From contig NZ_CP028913.1 in assembly GCF_003070885.1 (NCBI RefSeq), positions 496,001-560,000 of the forward strand: a DNA stretch of 64,000 nt, read 5' to 3'. The notes below the pieces were generated by a model. That model searched no databases. It was not told the origin of the DNA and was given only the letters and a program-made list of their open reading frames with translations. The position numbers and the translations under genes were made by a program. Below are positions 19,057 through 28,894 of this stretch, in pieces. The DNA comes from Agromyces badenianii (GTDB lineage Bacteria; Actinomycetota; Actinomycetes; Actinomycetales; Microbacteriaceae). The first letter of the stretch is position 1. Every line of letters begins with the position of its first letter.

Positions 19057-19632
19057 ATGGCATTGCACATCACGGGGGAGCAGGCCGCCGACGAGCTGCT
19101 CAGCGACGACGCGTTCGCGCTGCTCACGGGAATGCTCCTCGACCAACAGGTGTCCATGGAGTCGGCGTTCGCCGGGCCCGAGAAGATCCGTTCGCGCATC
19201 GGCTCGATCGATCCGGCGACGATCGCGGGCTACGACCCCGAGGCGTTCGCCGAGGTGTTCAAGCAGTCGCCGGCCGTGCACCGGTTCCCCGGATCGATGG
19301 CGGGGCGCGTGCAAGCGCTCGCCGAGGCCGTCGTCACCGACTGGGGCGGCGAGGCATCCGCGATCTGGACGCAGGGGGACCCCGACGGCGCCGAGGTGCT
19401 CGCGCGACTGAAGAAGCTGCCCGGCTTCGGCGACCAGAAGGCGAAGATCTTCCTCGCGCTGCTCGGCAAGCAGTGCGGGCTCACCGCGCCCGGCTGGCGC
19501 GAGGCCGCGGGTGCATACGGCGACGAGGGCGCGTTCCGCTCGGTGGCCGACATCGTCGACCCCGAGTCGCTCGCCAAGGTGCGCGCCACGAAGCAGGCCG
19601 CGAAAGCGGCGGCGAAGGCCGCGAAGGGCTGA
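19057..19632 (+). CDS. HhH-GPD-type base excision repair-like protein
   Basis: A 191-residue protein of the small actinobacterial HhH-GPD group. The helix-hairpin-helix is LKKLPGFGDQKAKIFLALLGK, about residues 120-140. The N-terminal LLTGMLLDQQVSMESAFAGP matches the glycosylase core. The catalytic Asp expected downstream of the HhH in full-length glycosylases is not clearly recognisable, so enzymatic activity is uncertain. The last ~12 residues are Ala/Lys-rich. GGAAGGA precedes the ATG by 8 bases. It is convergent with the hydrolase gene, with only 12 bases between stops. Confidence 0.88.
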   Translation: MALHITGEQAADELLSDDAFALLTGMLLDQQVSMESAFAGPEKIRSRIGSIDPATIAGYDPEAFAEVFKQSPAVHRFPGSMAGRVQALAEAVVTDWGGEASAIWTQGDPDGAEVLARLKKLPGFGDQKAKIFLALLGKQCGLTAPGWREAAGAYGDEGAFRSVADIVDPESLAKVRATKQAAKAAAKAAKG

Positions 19633-19650
19633 GCCGCGCCGCCCTCAGCC
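19627..19650. terminator. short hairpin between convergent genes
   Basis: GGCTGAG at 19627-19633 pairs with CTCAGCC at 19644-19650 across a GC-rich 10-base loop. It overlaps both stop codons and may work as a weak bidirectional terminator; there is no T-tract. Confidence 0.45.
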
Positions 19651-20442
19651 GACGAGGAACCGTGCGATCGTGAGGGCCATCGCCTTCGGATCCCACGCGT
19701 GATCGCGCGCCGGCACCGTGCCGAGTTCGGCGTGCGGCAGGTTCGCGATGAGCGAGTCGGCCGCCGGGCGCATGAGGTCGAGCGTCTGCTCGCCGACGAG
19801 CACGAGGGTCGGCTGCATGATGCCGGCCCAGAGCGCTGCCCGCGACGCACTCTGGGTCCAGGCGAGCGCCTCGGCGTCGGGCTCGAGGCTCGGCCCCATC
19901 GCCGTCATGACCGGCCAGCTCGGGCCCGCCTTCGCGGCGGCGAGCCACTCGGGCGGCATGTCCTTCATGAAGTACTCGATGGTCGCGGCGCCGTCGCCGG
20001 CCGCGATGCGTTCGCGCAGCCCCGCCAGGAACTGCTCGCCGTCGGTGCCGAGCTCGGCGTCGAGCGGCACCTCCCACAGCACGAGCTTCGAGACCGGCAG
20101 AGCGGATGCCGCGGCCGCGAGTGCGATCGCTCCGCCCGAGGAGCTGCCGAACAGGGCGACGGCATCGTCGGCGCCCTCGGTGGCATCGGCGATGAGCGCG
20201 CGGAGGTCGTCGATCGTCTGCTCGAGGGTGATCGGCGCCTCGGCGGGGCTCTCGCCGCGCCCGCGCCGGTCGTAGTGCACGACCGAGAAGCCGTGCCCGG
20301 CGAGCTCCTTCGCCATCTCGGTGGTGGCCGGGTCGAAGGCCCGGAACTGCATCGCGCCGTCGACGAGGATCACCGGCGGACCGGAGCCCTGCCGGTCGTA
20401 GGCGATGCGGGTGCCGTCGGCTGAGGTCGCGAACTCGGTCAT
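19645..20442 (-). CDS. alpha/beta-fold hydrolase
   Basis: A 265-residue hydrolase with the nucleophile elbow GSSSGG (Ser at about residue 100), the oxyanion region near residues 27-35 and a probable catalytic His near the end (ARDHAWDP). The pattern YDRRGRGES before the elbow is typical of the family. The reaction cannot be assigned. Its promoter lies in the large gap it shares divergently with the nrd operon. That gap holds an inverted repeat (GCGATCTCG at 20505, its complement at 20554-20562), which could regulate this gene. Confidence 0.9.
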   Translation of the reverse strand: MTEFATSADGTRIAYDRQGSGPPVILVDGAMQFRAFDPATTEMAKELAGHGFSVVHYDRRGRGESPAEAPITLEQTIDDLRALIADATEGADDAVALFGSSSGGAIALAAAASALPVSKLVLWEVPLDAELGTDGEQFLAGLRERIAAGDGAATIEYFMKDMPPEWLAAAKAGPSWPVMTAMGPSLEPDAEALAWTQSASRAALWAGIMQPTLVLVGEQTLDLMRPAADSLIANLPHAELGTVPARDHAWDPKAMALTIARFLVG

Positions 20443-20616
20443 CTGGTGCTCCCTTCGTCTCGCTCGGGGTCAGGCTACGCCGTCGCCCGGAGCGCGACAA
20501 CGGCGCGATCTCGAGGGGAAATGGGGGTCTCAGTGCGGCGCCGCGGCCGACCCCGAGATCGCCCCGCGCGTCGCGCCGCAGAAATGTCGGTGGGTGGTGG
20601 CATCGTTGGTCTCACA

Positions 20617-20632
20617 ACACCATATGTAGGGG
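20617..20632. promoter_or_regulatory. possible upstream NrdR-like box
   Basis: ACACCATATGTAGGGG resembles the NrdR box pattern ACAC-N8-GTGT-like with an AT-rich core, but its right half is degraded. It lies about 200 bases upstream of the paired boxes and may not be functional. Confidence 0.3.
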
Positions 20633-20718
20633 TCGGCCGGGCGAGACGCCCCCATGGGTTCCGATTCGCGACACGCCCGGCATCCGTCCACAGGCCAAGA
20701 GTTTTCGAAGTCACCGGG

Positions 20719-20804
20719 TGTGGATAACCCGGGTCGGAGCCGCGGAAATCCGCTGGTCGTCGAGGCATCCGCTGTTCATAAGCGGTGGATAACCCCGTGG
20801 ATAA
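20719..20804. promoter_or_regulatory. DnaA-box cluster upstream of nrdH
   Basis: TGTGGATAA at 20719-20727 is a perfect DnaA box on the minus strand (TTATCCACA). GGTGGATAA (20784-20792) and CGTGGATAA (20796-20804) each differ by one base. All three have the same orientation and lie 126-211 bases before nrdH. DnaA control of nrd genes is known in E. coli, so this may tie dNTP supply to replication initiation. Confidence 0.7.
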
Positions 20805-20817
20805 CTACACGAATGTA

Positions 20818-20866
20818 ACTACAGCATGTTGTGGCAGTCGAGTTCCGCGAACACAAGATGTAGTAT
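20818..20866. promoter_or_regulatory. pair of NrdR boxes in the nrd promoter
   Basis: ACTACAGCATGTTGTG (20818-20833) and ACACAAGATGTAGTAT (20851-20866) are similar to each other's reverse complement and to actinobacterial NrdR boxes of the type CACTACATCTTGTG. Their centres are 33 bases apart, about three helical turns, the usual spacing. NrdR would repress the operon when dATP is high. Confidence 0.75.
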
Positions 20867-20929
20867 TGAAGAACCAAATGCAACACCGGGGGACAGGCTC
20901 CTCCAGAGCCTGAGAACGAGGGGAAAACA

Positions 20930-21163
20930 ATGACGGTCACGGTCTACACCAAGCCTTCTTGCGTGCAGTGCAACGCGACGTATCGCGCCCTCGACAGCAA
21001 AGGCATCGAGTACGAAGTGCTCGACCTGTCTGTCGATGAGAGTGCCCTCGCGCAGGTCAAGGAACTGGGGTACCTGCAAGCCCCCGTCGTCATCACCGAT
21101 GAGGGCCACTGGTCGGGGTTCCGCCCCGACAAGATCGACGAGCTCGCCTCGCGCCTCGCATAG
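20930..21163 (+). CDS. nrdH: NrdH-redoxin
   Basis: A 77-residue glutaredoxin-like protein with the redox motif CVQC at residues 11-14 and the NrdH-type ending WSGFRPDKIDELASRLA. It passes electrons from thioredoxin reductase to the class Ib ribonucleotide reductase NrdEF. GAGGGG precedes the ATG. It is the first gene of nrdHIEF; nrdI follows after 60 bases. Confidence 0.96.
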   Translation: MTVTVYTKPSCVQCNATYRALDSKGIEYEVLDLSVDESALAQVKELGYLQAPVVITDEGHWSGFRPDKIDELASRLA

Positions 21164-21223
21164 CGAGCGCCGGTGAACTCGGGGGAGTGAACCGGTGAGG
21201 AACGCAGTCGCGAAGGACGCACC

Positions 21224-21640
21224 ATGACGAATCTGGTCTACTTCTCGAGCGTTTCGGGCAACACGAAGCGTTTCATCGAGAAGCTCGGCCGCCCTGCGGC
21301 CCGCATCCCGCTGCACGTTCGTGAAGAAGCCCTGCACGTCGACGAGCCCTATGTGCTCGTCGTGCCGACCTATGGCGGCGGCGACGGCAAAGGCGCCGTG
21401 CCGAAGCAGGTCATCCGCTTTCTGAACGACCCGCGCAATCGCGCACTCATCCGCGGCGTGATCAGCGCCGGCAACACCAACTTCGGTACGGCCTTCGGTC
21501 TCGCCGGCGACATCATCGCCGGCAAGACCGGGGTGCCGCACCTCTATCGCTTCGAAGTATTCGGAACCCCCGACGACGTTCGCGCCGTCAACGATGGATT
21601 GGACGCATTTTGGCAAACGCAGCAGCAACTGACGGCGTAG
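21224..21640 (+). CDS. nrdI: NrdI flavodoxin-like protein
   Basis: A 138-residue flavodoxin-fold protein beginning with the phosphate loop [11 protein letters not shown] and carrying the [19 protein letters not shown] region. It binds FMN and makes superoxide that oxidises the Mn(II)2 centre of NrdF to the active Mn(III)2-tyrosyl radical cofactor. Its presence supports a manganese-type class Ib enzyme. Confidence 0.95.
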   Translation: MTNLVYFSSVSGNTKRFIEKLGRPAARIPLHVREEALHVDEPYVLVVPTYGGGDGKGAVPKQVIRFLNDPRNRALIRGVISAGNTNFGTAFGLAGDIIAGKTGVPHLYRFEVFGTPDDVRAVNDGLDAFWQTQQQLTA

Positions 21641-21645
21641 CGCTC

Positions 21646-23778
21646 ATGGACGCACCGCGCACGGCGACCGGCATGGACTACCACTCGCTCAACGCGATGC
21701 TGAACCTCTACGGCGAGAACGGCGAGATCCAGTTCGACAAAGACCGCGAGGCGGCGCGCGAGTACTTCCTGCAGCACGTCAACCAGAACACCGTCTTCTT
21801 CCACTCGCTGAAAGAGCGCCTCGACTACCTCGTCGAGAAGGAGTACTACGAGCAGGCCGTGCTCGACCAGTACTCGTTCGAGTTCATCACCAAGCTCAAT
21901 GACCTGGCGTACTCGAAGAAGTTCCGCTTCGAGACCTTCCTCGGTGCGTTCAAGTACTACACGAGCTACACGCTGAAGACCTTCGACGGCAAGCGCTACC
22001 TCGAGCGCTTCGAAGACCGCGTGGTCATGACCGCGCTCGGCCTGGCCCAGGGCGACGAGAAGCTCGCCGTCAACCTCGTCGAAGAGATCATCGGCGGCCG
22101 CTTCCAGCCGGCCACCCCCACCTTCCTCAACACGGGCAAGGCGCAGCGCGGCGAGCTCGTCTCCTGCTTCCTGCTGCGCATCGAAGACAACATGGAGTCG
22201 ATCTCGCGCGGCATCAACTCCGCCCTGCAGCTCTCGAAGCGCGGCGGCGGCGTGGCGCTCTCGCTGAGCAACATCCGCGAGGCCGGCGCCCCGATCAAGC
22301 AGATCGAGAACCAGTCGAGCGGCATCATCCCTGTGATGAAGCTCCTCGAAGACTCCTTCAGCTACGCCAACCAGCTCGGTGCCCGCCAGGGCGCCGGCGC
22401 GGTGTACCTCAACGCGCACCACCCCGACATCATGCGGTTCCTCGACACCAAGCGCGAGAACGCCGACGAGAAGATCCGCATCAAGACGCTCTCGCTCGGC
22501 GTCGTCGTGCCCGACATCACCTTCGAGCTCGCCAAGAACGGCGAAGACATGTACCTCTTCTCGCCGTACGACGTCGAGCGCGTCTACGGCAAGCCGTTCG
22601 GCGACATCTCGGTCACCGAGAAGTACCGCGAGATGGTCGACGACCCCCGCATCAAGAAGACGAAGATCAACGCGCGCGAGTTCTTCCAGACCCTCGCCGA
22701 GATCCAGTTCGAGAGCGGCTACCCCTACATCGTGTTCGAAGACACGGTGAACAAGGCGAACCCCATCAAGGGCCGCATCAACATGTCGAACCTGTGCTCC
22801 GAGATCCTGCAGGTCAACACCCCCACGACCTACAACGAAGACCTGTCGTACAACGAGATCGGCAAGGACATCTCGTGCAACCTCGGCTCGCTGAACATCG
22901 CGCTCACGATGGACTCGCCCGACTTCGGCAAGACCGTCGACACCGCCATCCGCGGCCTCACCGCAGTGTCGAACATGAGCCACATCAGCTCGGTGCGTTC
23001 GATCGAAGACGGCAACGACAAGTCGCACGCCATCGGCCTCGGCCAGATGAACCTGCACGGCTACCTCGCCCGTGAGCGCATCTTCTACGGCAGCGAAGAG
23101 GGCATCGACTTCACGAACATCTACTTCTACACGGTGCTGTTCCACGCGCTGCGCGCGTCGAACGCCATCGCCAAGGAGCGCGGCGAGACTTTCGTCGGCT
23201 TTGAAGACTCGAAGTACGCCTCTGGTGAGTTCTTCGACAAGTACACGGATGCCGCGTGGGTGCCCGCGACCGCGAAGGTCACGCAGCTCTTCGCCGACTC
23301 CAACGTGCACATCCCGACGCAGGAGGACTGGAAGGCCCTGAAGGCCTCCATCCAGGAGCACGGCATCTACAACCAGAACCTGCAGGCCGTGCCGCCGACT
23401 GGCTCGATCTCGTACATCAACAACTCGACGGCCTCGATTCACCCGATCGCGTCGAAGATCGAGATCCGCAAAGAGGGCAAGCTCGGTCGCGTCTACTACC
23501 CGGCCGCGTTCATGACGAACGACAACCTCGAGTACTACCAAGACGCCTACGAGATCGGCTACGAGAAGGTCATCGACACCTATGCCGCGGCGACGCAGCA
23601 CGTCGACCAGGGCCTCTCGCTCACGCTGTTCTTCAAGGACACGGCGACGACGCGCGACATCAACAAGGCGCAGATCTACGCATGGAAGAAGGGGATCAAG
23701 ACGATCTACTACATCCGTTTGCGTCAGATGGCCCTCGAGGGCACGGAGCTGGAAATGTGCGTCTCGTGCGCGCTGTGA
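21646..23778 (+). CDS. nrdE: class Ib ribonucleoside-diphosphate reductase, alpha subunit
   Basis: A catalytic subunit of 710 residues from the ATG at 21646, which lies five bases after the nrdI stop. A TTG at 21610, inside nrdI, would add 12 residues, and the ATG at 21673 (MDYHSL) is another possibility; none has a good ribosome site. Active-site features are present: the NLCSEI cysteine, the ISCNLGSLN region and the [13 protein letters not shown] motif. The C-terminal redox pair CVSC, which NrdH reduces, is intact. The overall activity-site ATP-cone domain found in class Ia is absent, as expected for class Ib. Confidence 0.95.
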   Translation: MDAPRTATGMDYHSLNAMLNLYGENGEIQFDKDREAAREYFLQHVNQNTVFFHSLKERLDYLVEKEYYEQAVLDQYSFEFITKLNDLAYSKKFRFETFLGAFKYYTSYTLKTFDGKRYLERFEDRVVMTALGLAQGDEKLAVNLVEEIIGGRFQPATPTFLNTGKAQRGELVSCFLLRIEDNMESISRGINSALQLSKRGGGVALSLSNIREAGAPIKQIENQSSGIIPVMKLLEDSFSYANQLGARQGAGAVYLNAHHPDIMRFLDTKRENADEKIRIKTLSLGVVVPDITFELAKNGEDMYLFSPYDVERVYGKPFGDISVTEKYREMVDDPRIKKTKINAREFFQTLAEIQFESGYPYIVFEDTVNKANPIKGRINMSNLCSEILQVNTPTTYNEDLSYNEIGKDISCNLGSLNIALTMDSPDFGKTVDTAIRGLTAVSNMSHISSVRSIEDGNDKSHAIGLGQMNLHGYLARERIFYGSEEGIDFTNIYFYTVLFHALRASNAIAKERGETFVGFEDSKYASGEFFDKYTDAAWVPATAKVTQLFADSNVHIPTQEDWKALKASIQEHGIYNQNLQAVPPTGSISYINNSTASIHPIASKIEIRKEGKLGRVYYPAAFMTNDNLEYYQDAYEIGYEKVIDTYAAATQHVDQGLSLTLFFKDTATTRDINKAQIYAWKKGIKTIYYIRLRQMALEGTELEMCVSCAL

Positions 23779-23849
23779 GCGAGCTGGGTGTTTCCTGAGA
23801 GAAAGCTGATAGACTTGGAACTCCGAAGCCCACCTGCGAAGGAGTTGCC

Positions 23850-23999
23850 ATGGCCAAGTGTTCCAACAAGGACTGTGAGGAAGAGATCACCCCTGAATAC
23901 GGATGTCCCCGGGGTTGGCATTATGAACTCGATGAGTTCACGCGTCGTCGACTCCGAGACAGCCTCGAACCACCGGAATTTCGACGCGAGGCAGCGTAG
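23850..23999 (+). CDS. 49-residue Cys/His-rich ORF inside the nrd operon
   Basis: A small open frame with a strong AAGGAG ribosome site five bases before the ATG. The protein starts MAKCSNKDCEEE and has Cys at 4, 9 and 19 and His at 23, a spacing that could bind one zinc ion, followed by an Arg/Glu-rich helix. It starts 71 bases after nrdE and ends 38 bases before nrdF on the same strand, so it should be co-transcribed. I do not recognise a named family. It could be a small regulator or assembly factor for NrdEF, or an unrelated passenger. Confidence 0.7.
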   Translation: MAKCSNKDCEEEITPEYGCPRGWHYELDEFTRRRLRDSLEPPEFRREAA

Positions 24000-24016
24000 C
24001 GTCGCTAAATCACTGA

Positions 24017-25060
<1,044 letters not shown>

Positions 25061-25070
25061 ATCGTCGATC

Positions 25071-25955
25071 GTGATCAACTTCAGCGACTATGAGCTGTTC
25101 ACGTTTCCGGATCAGCTCGCTGGTGAACTGCAACAGCAGAGTGACCGCGGGCTCGCGGTGTTGGGTTCGGCCGGTCTTGAGTTCCTCCTTGAGCAGCTTC
25201 TCCGCGCTCGCATACTGGATCGTTCGGACACTAGTCAACTCTTTGGCGGCAGCGGCGCATTCTCGACGTTTTCTGCTCGCATTGCTGCCGTATTCGCGAT
25301 GGGGCTTATCTCCCGCGATGAACACGGAGATCTTCAAACGATCCGGAAGATCCGTAATCGACTGACTCATTCAGTTGCGGACGCATCGTTGGACACTCAG
25401 CAGAACCGCGATCTGTGCCAAAAGCTGGTTCTTTGCGAGCGACTCTTTGCACCAAAGGTGATCCCATTCGCGGTTCTGCCGAACGGCCAACGCGGCGTTC
25501 CGTTGGACCCAACGGACTTCCCATTGCTTTCAGCAGAAGAACTGCAGCTGCCCGATAGCACCAATCCAAGAGTCAGATTTGCCGAGTCCATCCATGCCTT
25601 GGCACGAGCTCTGACCGCGAGGGTGACAGCGACTGAACGAGCGACGATGCCGCAAGAGTTCGAGTTTCCTGAAGAACCGCTAGCCCTCAGTCTCGAGAGG
25701 TTGATCGGTTCGCGGGAGACCCTTGCTGCAAAGCGGGAGGAGCTTGAGCAACGTATCGAATCGGAAAGGGCGAGGCTCGCGAAGGAAGGGAGAGCTCTGC
25801 CCGCCGAGTTGCTCGTTCCGATCGATAGAGATGACGATCGGATGGCGAATCGACAGCTCGACCTGTTCATCGCCATGGCGCGCTACTGCAATGACGTAGT
25901 CAGGCTCTCTCGCGAGAGCCACAGATCGAACGTACCGAATACTGCCGACGGGTAA
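25071..25955 (+). CDS. MltR/HEPN-like protein, candidate defence component
   Basis: A protein of 294 residues from a GTG start at 25071, ten bases after the nrdF stop. Residues ~15-110 resemble the MltR/DUF4145 helical fold: LEFLLEQLLRARI, then FSARIAAVFAMGLIS and IRKIRNRLTHS. The last motif contains R95-N96-x3-H100, the R-N-xxx-H signature of HEPN ribonucleases. The C-terminal half is helical, with a charged coiled-coil-like stretch at about 215-245. Base composition is clearly lower in GC than nrdF, pointing to recent transfer. The function is not established; true MltR regulates mannitol uptake, but no mannitol gene is near. Confidence 0.65.
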   Translation: MINFSDYELFTFPDQLAGELQQQSDRGLAVLGSAGLEFLLEQLLRARILDRSDTSQLFGGSGAFSTFSARIAAVFAMGLISRDEHGDLQTIRKIRNRLTHSVADASLDTQQNRDLCQKLVLCERLFAPKVIPFAVLPNGQRGVPLDPTDFPLLSAEELQLPDSTNPRVRFAESIHALARALTARVTATERATMPQEFEFPEEPLALSLERLIGSRETLAAKREELEQRIESERARLAKEGRALPAELLVPIDRDDDRMANRQLDLFIAMARYCNDVVRLSRESHRSNVPNTADG

Positions 25956-26160
25956 GCAGTGAGGTGAGCTCCTCAACGTCGACTTGCTTGTGGGGCATCC
26001 CGCCGCGGACCACATTGTCGCTCGCGGTCATCAGCTCGATGCCGACCCCGCGTAGCTAAGCGTGAAGCAGCCCGGCGGGCGCGTACAGGCACTCGCCGCG
26101 CCACAGCCGCACCCGATTCATCAGGAGCGCGATGACGATGCCCAGGCGCCTCCGCCGACA
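25950..26160 (-). pseudogene. manA: decayed C-terminal fragment of mannose-6-phosphate isomerase
   Basis: Reading the minus strand from about 26145 gives GIVIALLMNRVRLWRGECLY, then APAGLLHA, an in-frame TAG at 26058-26056, then LRGVGIELMTASDNVVRGG and VDVEEL. This matches the conserved ManA core in which the expected continuation is HAYL-x-G-x-GIE. The Tyr codon has become a stop and no upstream part is present. The fragment is a remnant of a chromosomal manA displaced by the island. It lies between the MltR/HEPN-like gene and the DUF4365-like gene. Confidence 0.8.
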
Positions 26161-26349
26161 CATGAGGTCAAGGACACTCGTGGCTCTGGATCACCTCCGC
26201 GATACCGGAGGGAATCGGCGGTGGCGCCCACGGAGAGCATACGTGGACTGGGCAATGAGGCGAGCCCCGCATAGCGATTTGACACGAGCGAATTCGGACG
26301 GATGGGGTATCAGCGAGGCGAGAGTGAACCGCCGGAGAGCCCTGCGAGG

Positions 26350-28149
26350 ATGAATGGTGTGGACGTCGAAGCATTGGCGGTGGCCAAAATACAAGGCATG
26401 GTCGGGCGCTGCCCCCATCTGAAACCGTTCCTTGCCTCGAACGACAAGACACCGTTCACAGATGGTCATATCGACGTCTACAACGGGGCGGGCCAGAAGA
26501 AGACGGATTGGATTGGCCGAGTTTCAGTGCAGGTCAAAGGTCGCACCCGCTCCGGAAAACAGCCACTCGAGCAGACGTTCAGCATTTCCCGAACTGACTT
26601 GCTCGCCTTCCAGAACGACTCGGGCGTGCTGTACATCTACGTCGCTGTCAGCAAGCAAGGCCGCTGTGCTCCTTACTACGCACTCCTGTCACCGTTCACC
26701 ATCGAGCACTATCTCGGGCAAGTACCCGCAGATCAGAAGACGATTTCAGTCTTGTTCAAGAAGCTCAACAATGATCCACGCGAGATCGAGAGGATCGTTG
26801 GCGTCGCGCTCAAGACGAAGAATCAGAGCCTGTCACTGGGATTCGAACCTTCCCTCTTCGACAAGATGAAGAGCCTTACGTTGTACTCGGCAGCTGACCT
26901 GAACTTTGATGAACCGATTGTTCTCACGCCCGGCGAGGTTGACTACGCGCTGGAGATGACCACCGAGGGCGGGATGGCGGTGCAGCTCGGGGGCGTGCTT
27001 CACATCATTCCCCAGCAATACACCGAGCAAACGCTGGACGTAAGGATAGGCGCCGGCGGCGTGACGTTCGAACGGGCAACCGTGCGCCGAATCGACGCAT
27101 TGACGGTTGAGGTTCGCCTCGGCGAGTGTCTCACTCTCGTTATGACTGATGCCGATCAAAAGAGGTTGTGGAATGTGAGCTTCGTGGCGCACAGCAACTT
27201 TGCTGCTCGCCTCAAGGCCGCAGAATTCCTCATTGGTCTCGTCGAAAGTGGAGCGATAGAAATCAATGGTGAAGTCACCCCGCTCGGGCGGGGGGCGACC
27301 GATAGGCGCCGCGAAATCGACGAGTTCCGAGGGCACCTCGCGTCCCTTTCGCAGCTGAGCGAGTTGTTCGAGCGACTAGGCGTCGACGGCAGTCTCGTGG
27401 ACCTCGACGAGCTCCAGAATGAGCAGATCATCAATCTTCAGGCCTTACATCGCTCCTTCGTGGGGGGAGAGGAGATACGCAGCGATGACGGAGAAGTCTC
27501 TCGAAGCGTTCTTACTGTCGGTCGCTGGGCGCTCATGATCTTGACGGTGCCTGGAAGCAAGCCGAACATGTGGCGATACGTCGACCCATTCGACCCCGAG
27601 GCACCGCATATGTTCCGTTGGAGCGCCGACAGCGGTGACGAGAGCAGTGCCTTTCCGGTCACCGCCTACGACACTGTCGAGGCGGAATACCTCCCGATCC
27701 TCTTGAACCTCCACCTCGATTCAATCCTCGACGCGTATGAGGCGATTGCGGATCTAGAGCCGACGATGGGGCTAGCGAATCAACGCGTGCTCGCATTGAT
27801 ACTGGCTGCGGATGCCTCTGAACCTCGTCGCGATGAGTTCCTGCGCGCCGCTGACCTGGTAAACGAATGGGTCATATTCCACGTTGGAGAGAAGCCCGCA
27901 CATCTGATCAATAGGTGGCAGATCCTATTGCGGAGGCATGAGCTGACGCCTACGGACCGAAACTCGATTCGAGCCCTGAAAAGCCAGATGTCGAGGCGGG
28001 TGGATCCGATGGCGGAGGAAGCTGAGCTTTCGTGCGCGCTGCTTCTCGGCGAAAACGATGAAGCCGACTATCTCGTTGGTCAGATGGCAGCGACGAAGCT
28101 GGAAGCGGTGCAGACTTGGCCGATCTGGAAGCTCCGACGCGGCAAATAA
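26350..28149 (+). CDS. DUF4365-type nuclease-like protein, large
   Basis: A protein of 599 residues from the ATG at 26350; an ATG at 26302 in the same frame is possible. Residues ~30-150 look like a PD-(D/E)XK nuclease of the DUF4365 type: D38/D42, then Q61-V-K63 in VSVQVKGR, and FSISRTDLLAFQND with a following YYALLSPFTIEHYL. The remaining ~420 residues match nothing I recognise; they appear alpha/beta, without membrane segments. DUF4365 domains occur in restriction and abortive-infection loci. Low GC and the neighbouring HEPN-like gene support a mobile defence module. It may be transcribed on its own, because 394 bases separate it from the gene before. Confidence 0.65.
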   Translation: MNGVDVEALAVAKIQGMVGRCPHLKPFLASNDKTPFTDGHIDVYNGAGQKKTDWIGRVSVQVKGRTRSGKQPLEQTFSISRTDLLAFQNDSGVLYIYVAVSKQGRCAPYYALLSPFTIEHYLGQVPADQKTISVLFKKLNNDPREIERIVGVALKTKNQSLSLGFEPSLFDKMKSLTLYSAADLNFDEPIVLTPGEVDYALEMTTEGGMAVQLGGVLHIIPQQYTEQTLDVRIGAGGVTFERATVRRIDALTVEVRLGECLTLVMTDADQKRLWNVSFVAHSNFAARLKAAEFLIGLVESGAIEINGEVTPLGRGATDRRREIDEFRGHLASLSQLSELFERLGVDGSLVDLDELQNEQIINLQALHRSFVGGEEIRSDDGEVSRSVLTVGRWALMILTVPGSKPNMWRYVDPFDPEAPHMFRWSADSGDESSAFPVTAYDTVEAEYLPILLNLHLDSILDAYEAIADLEPTMGLANQRVLALILAADASEPRRDEFLRAADLVNEWVIFHVGEKPAHLINRWQILLRRHELTPTDRNSIRALKSQMSRRVDPMAEEAELSCALLLGENDEADYLVGQMAATKLEAVQTWPIWKLRRGK

Positions 28150-28451
28150 GCGTTGCGCCAGGCTGCACCAAAGCAATGAGAGCGGGCCGAGTCGGCAGTG
28201 GCGGTCGGAAATATCCGGCATCGTACGATGTCACCTTCGCGCACGGCGGGCCGCTAGGAGAACGAAGCGTCATGGCGCATAGATTGGTGCTGCACCGGAG
28301 GTGTTCCACCTACTCCACAGCCAAGGCGACGTCAGCTCGAACAGGAAGCGAAGAACCTGTAGCCAAGCCGCAAAGCAGCGCTTCATGCCAAGTATGAGCG
28401 TAGCGGAACGAAGTCGCGAGCAGAACTACGTGTTGCGGGACGACGACGGGG
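28150..28451. other. 302-bp gap, no gene seen
   Basis: Moderate GC, intermediate between the island and the core genome. No frame shows a recognisable protein, RNA or repeat. It probably contains the right boundary of the island, but I found no direct repeat that would mark an attachment site. Confidence 0.5.
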
Positions 28452-28859
28452 TCAGCCTGCGAGCGGTTCCTTCGGCGGGTTGAACATGAACTCGATGCGG
28501 ATGCCGTTGTCGTCTTCGACGAACGACGCGTAGTAGCGGTCGCTGAACCTCGCGAACACCTTCGGGTCGCGCACGGCCGTCCAGCCGGCGTCGAGTGCGA
28601 TCGCGTGCAGGCGATCGACATCCTCACGTGACTCGACGGCGAAGGCGAGGTGCTGCCATCCGACCCGGCCGTGCCGGTGCGGTCCGCTGTCCGATTCGCG
28701 GGCGGGGAAGAGGATCAGCTCCTCATCACCCTTGTGCCATGACACTGAGTTGTCGGCATCGAGCCGCGTGCAGCAGAGCGCCTGCATCACCGGATCGAAC
28801 TGTGCGATCGAGCGAGGCAGGTCGTCGACGCTGATGCCGAGATGGTCGAAGAGAGGCAT
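28452..28859 (-). CDS. VOC-family protein
   Basis: A 135-residue vicinal-oxygen-chelate protein. The N-terminal DHLGISVDDLPRSIAQFDPV provides the first metal His, and the C-terminal YYASFVEDDNGIRIEFMFNPP carries the second Glu. The middle WQHLAFAVESREDVDRLH is the second repeat's His. The motif set is that of small glyoxalase-like enzymes of unknown substrate. It is divergent from the AlkD-like gene with almost no space between, so their promoters must overlap the start regions. Confidence 0.9.
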   Translation of the reverse strand: MPLFDHLGISVDDLPRSIAQFDPVMQALCCTRLDADNSVSWHKGDEELILFPARESDSGPHRHGRVGWQHLAFAVESREDVDRLHAIALDAGWTAVRDPKVFARFSDRYYASFVEDDNGIRIEFMFNPPKEPLAG

Positions 28860-28894
28860 CCGGCCATCATATGGGGGAGCATTTCAGGGTGACC

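Noticed and set aside
20505..20562. Inverted repeat GCGATCTCG...CGAGATCGC upstream of the alpha/beta hydrolase
   Set aside because: Arms are short with a 32-base centre; it could be an operator, but one copy alone does not support a separate feature.
25973..26161. 62-residue minus-strand open frame in the island gap
   Set aside because: It is an Arg-rich shadow of the decayed manA fragment, which reads in another frame.
26168..26469. Two overlapping ~93-residue minus-strand frames before the DUF4365-like gene
   Set aside because: No domain resemblance and they run into the coding start of the plus-strand gene.
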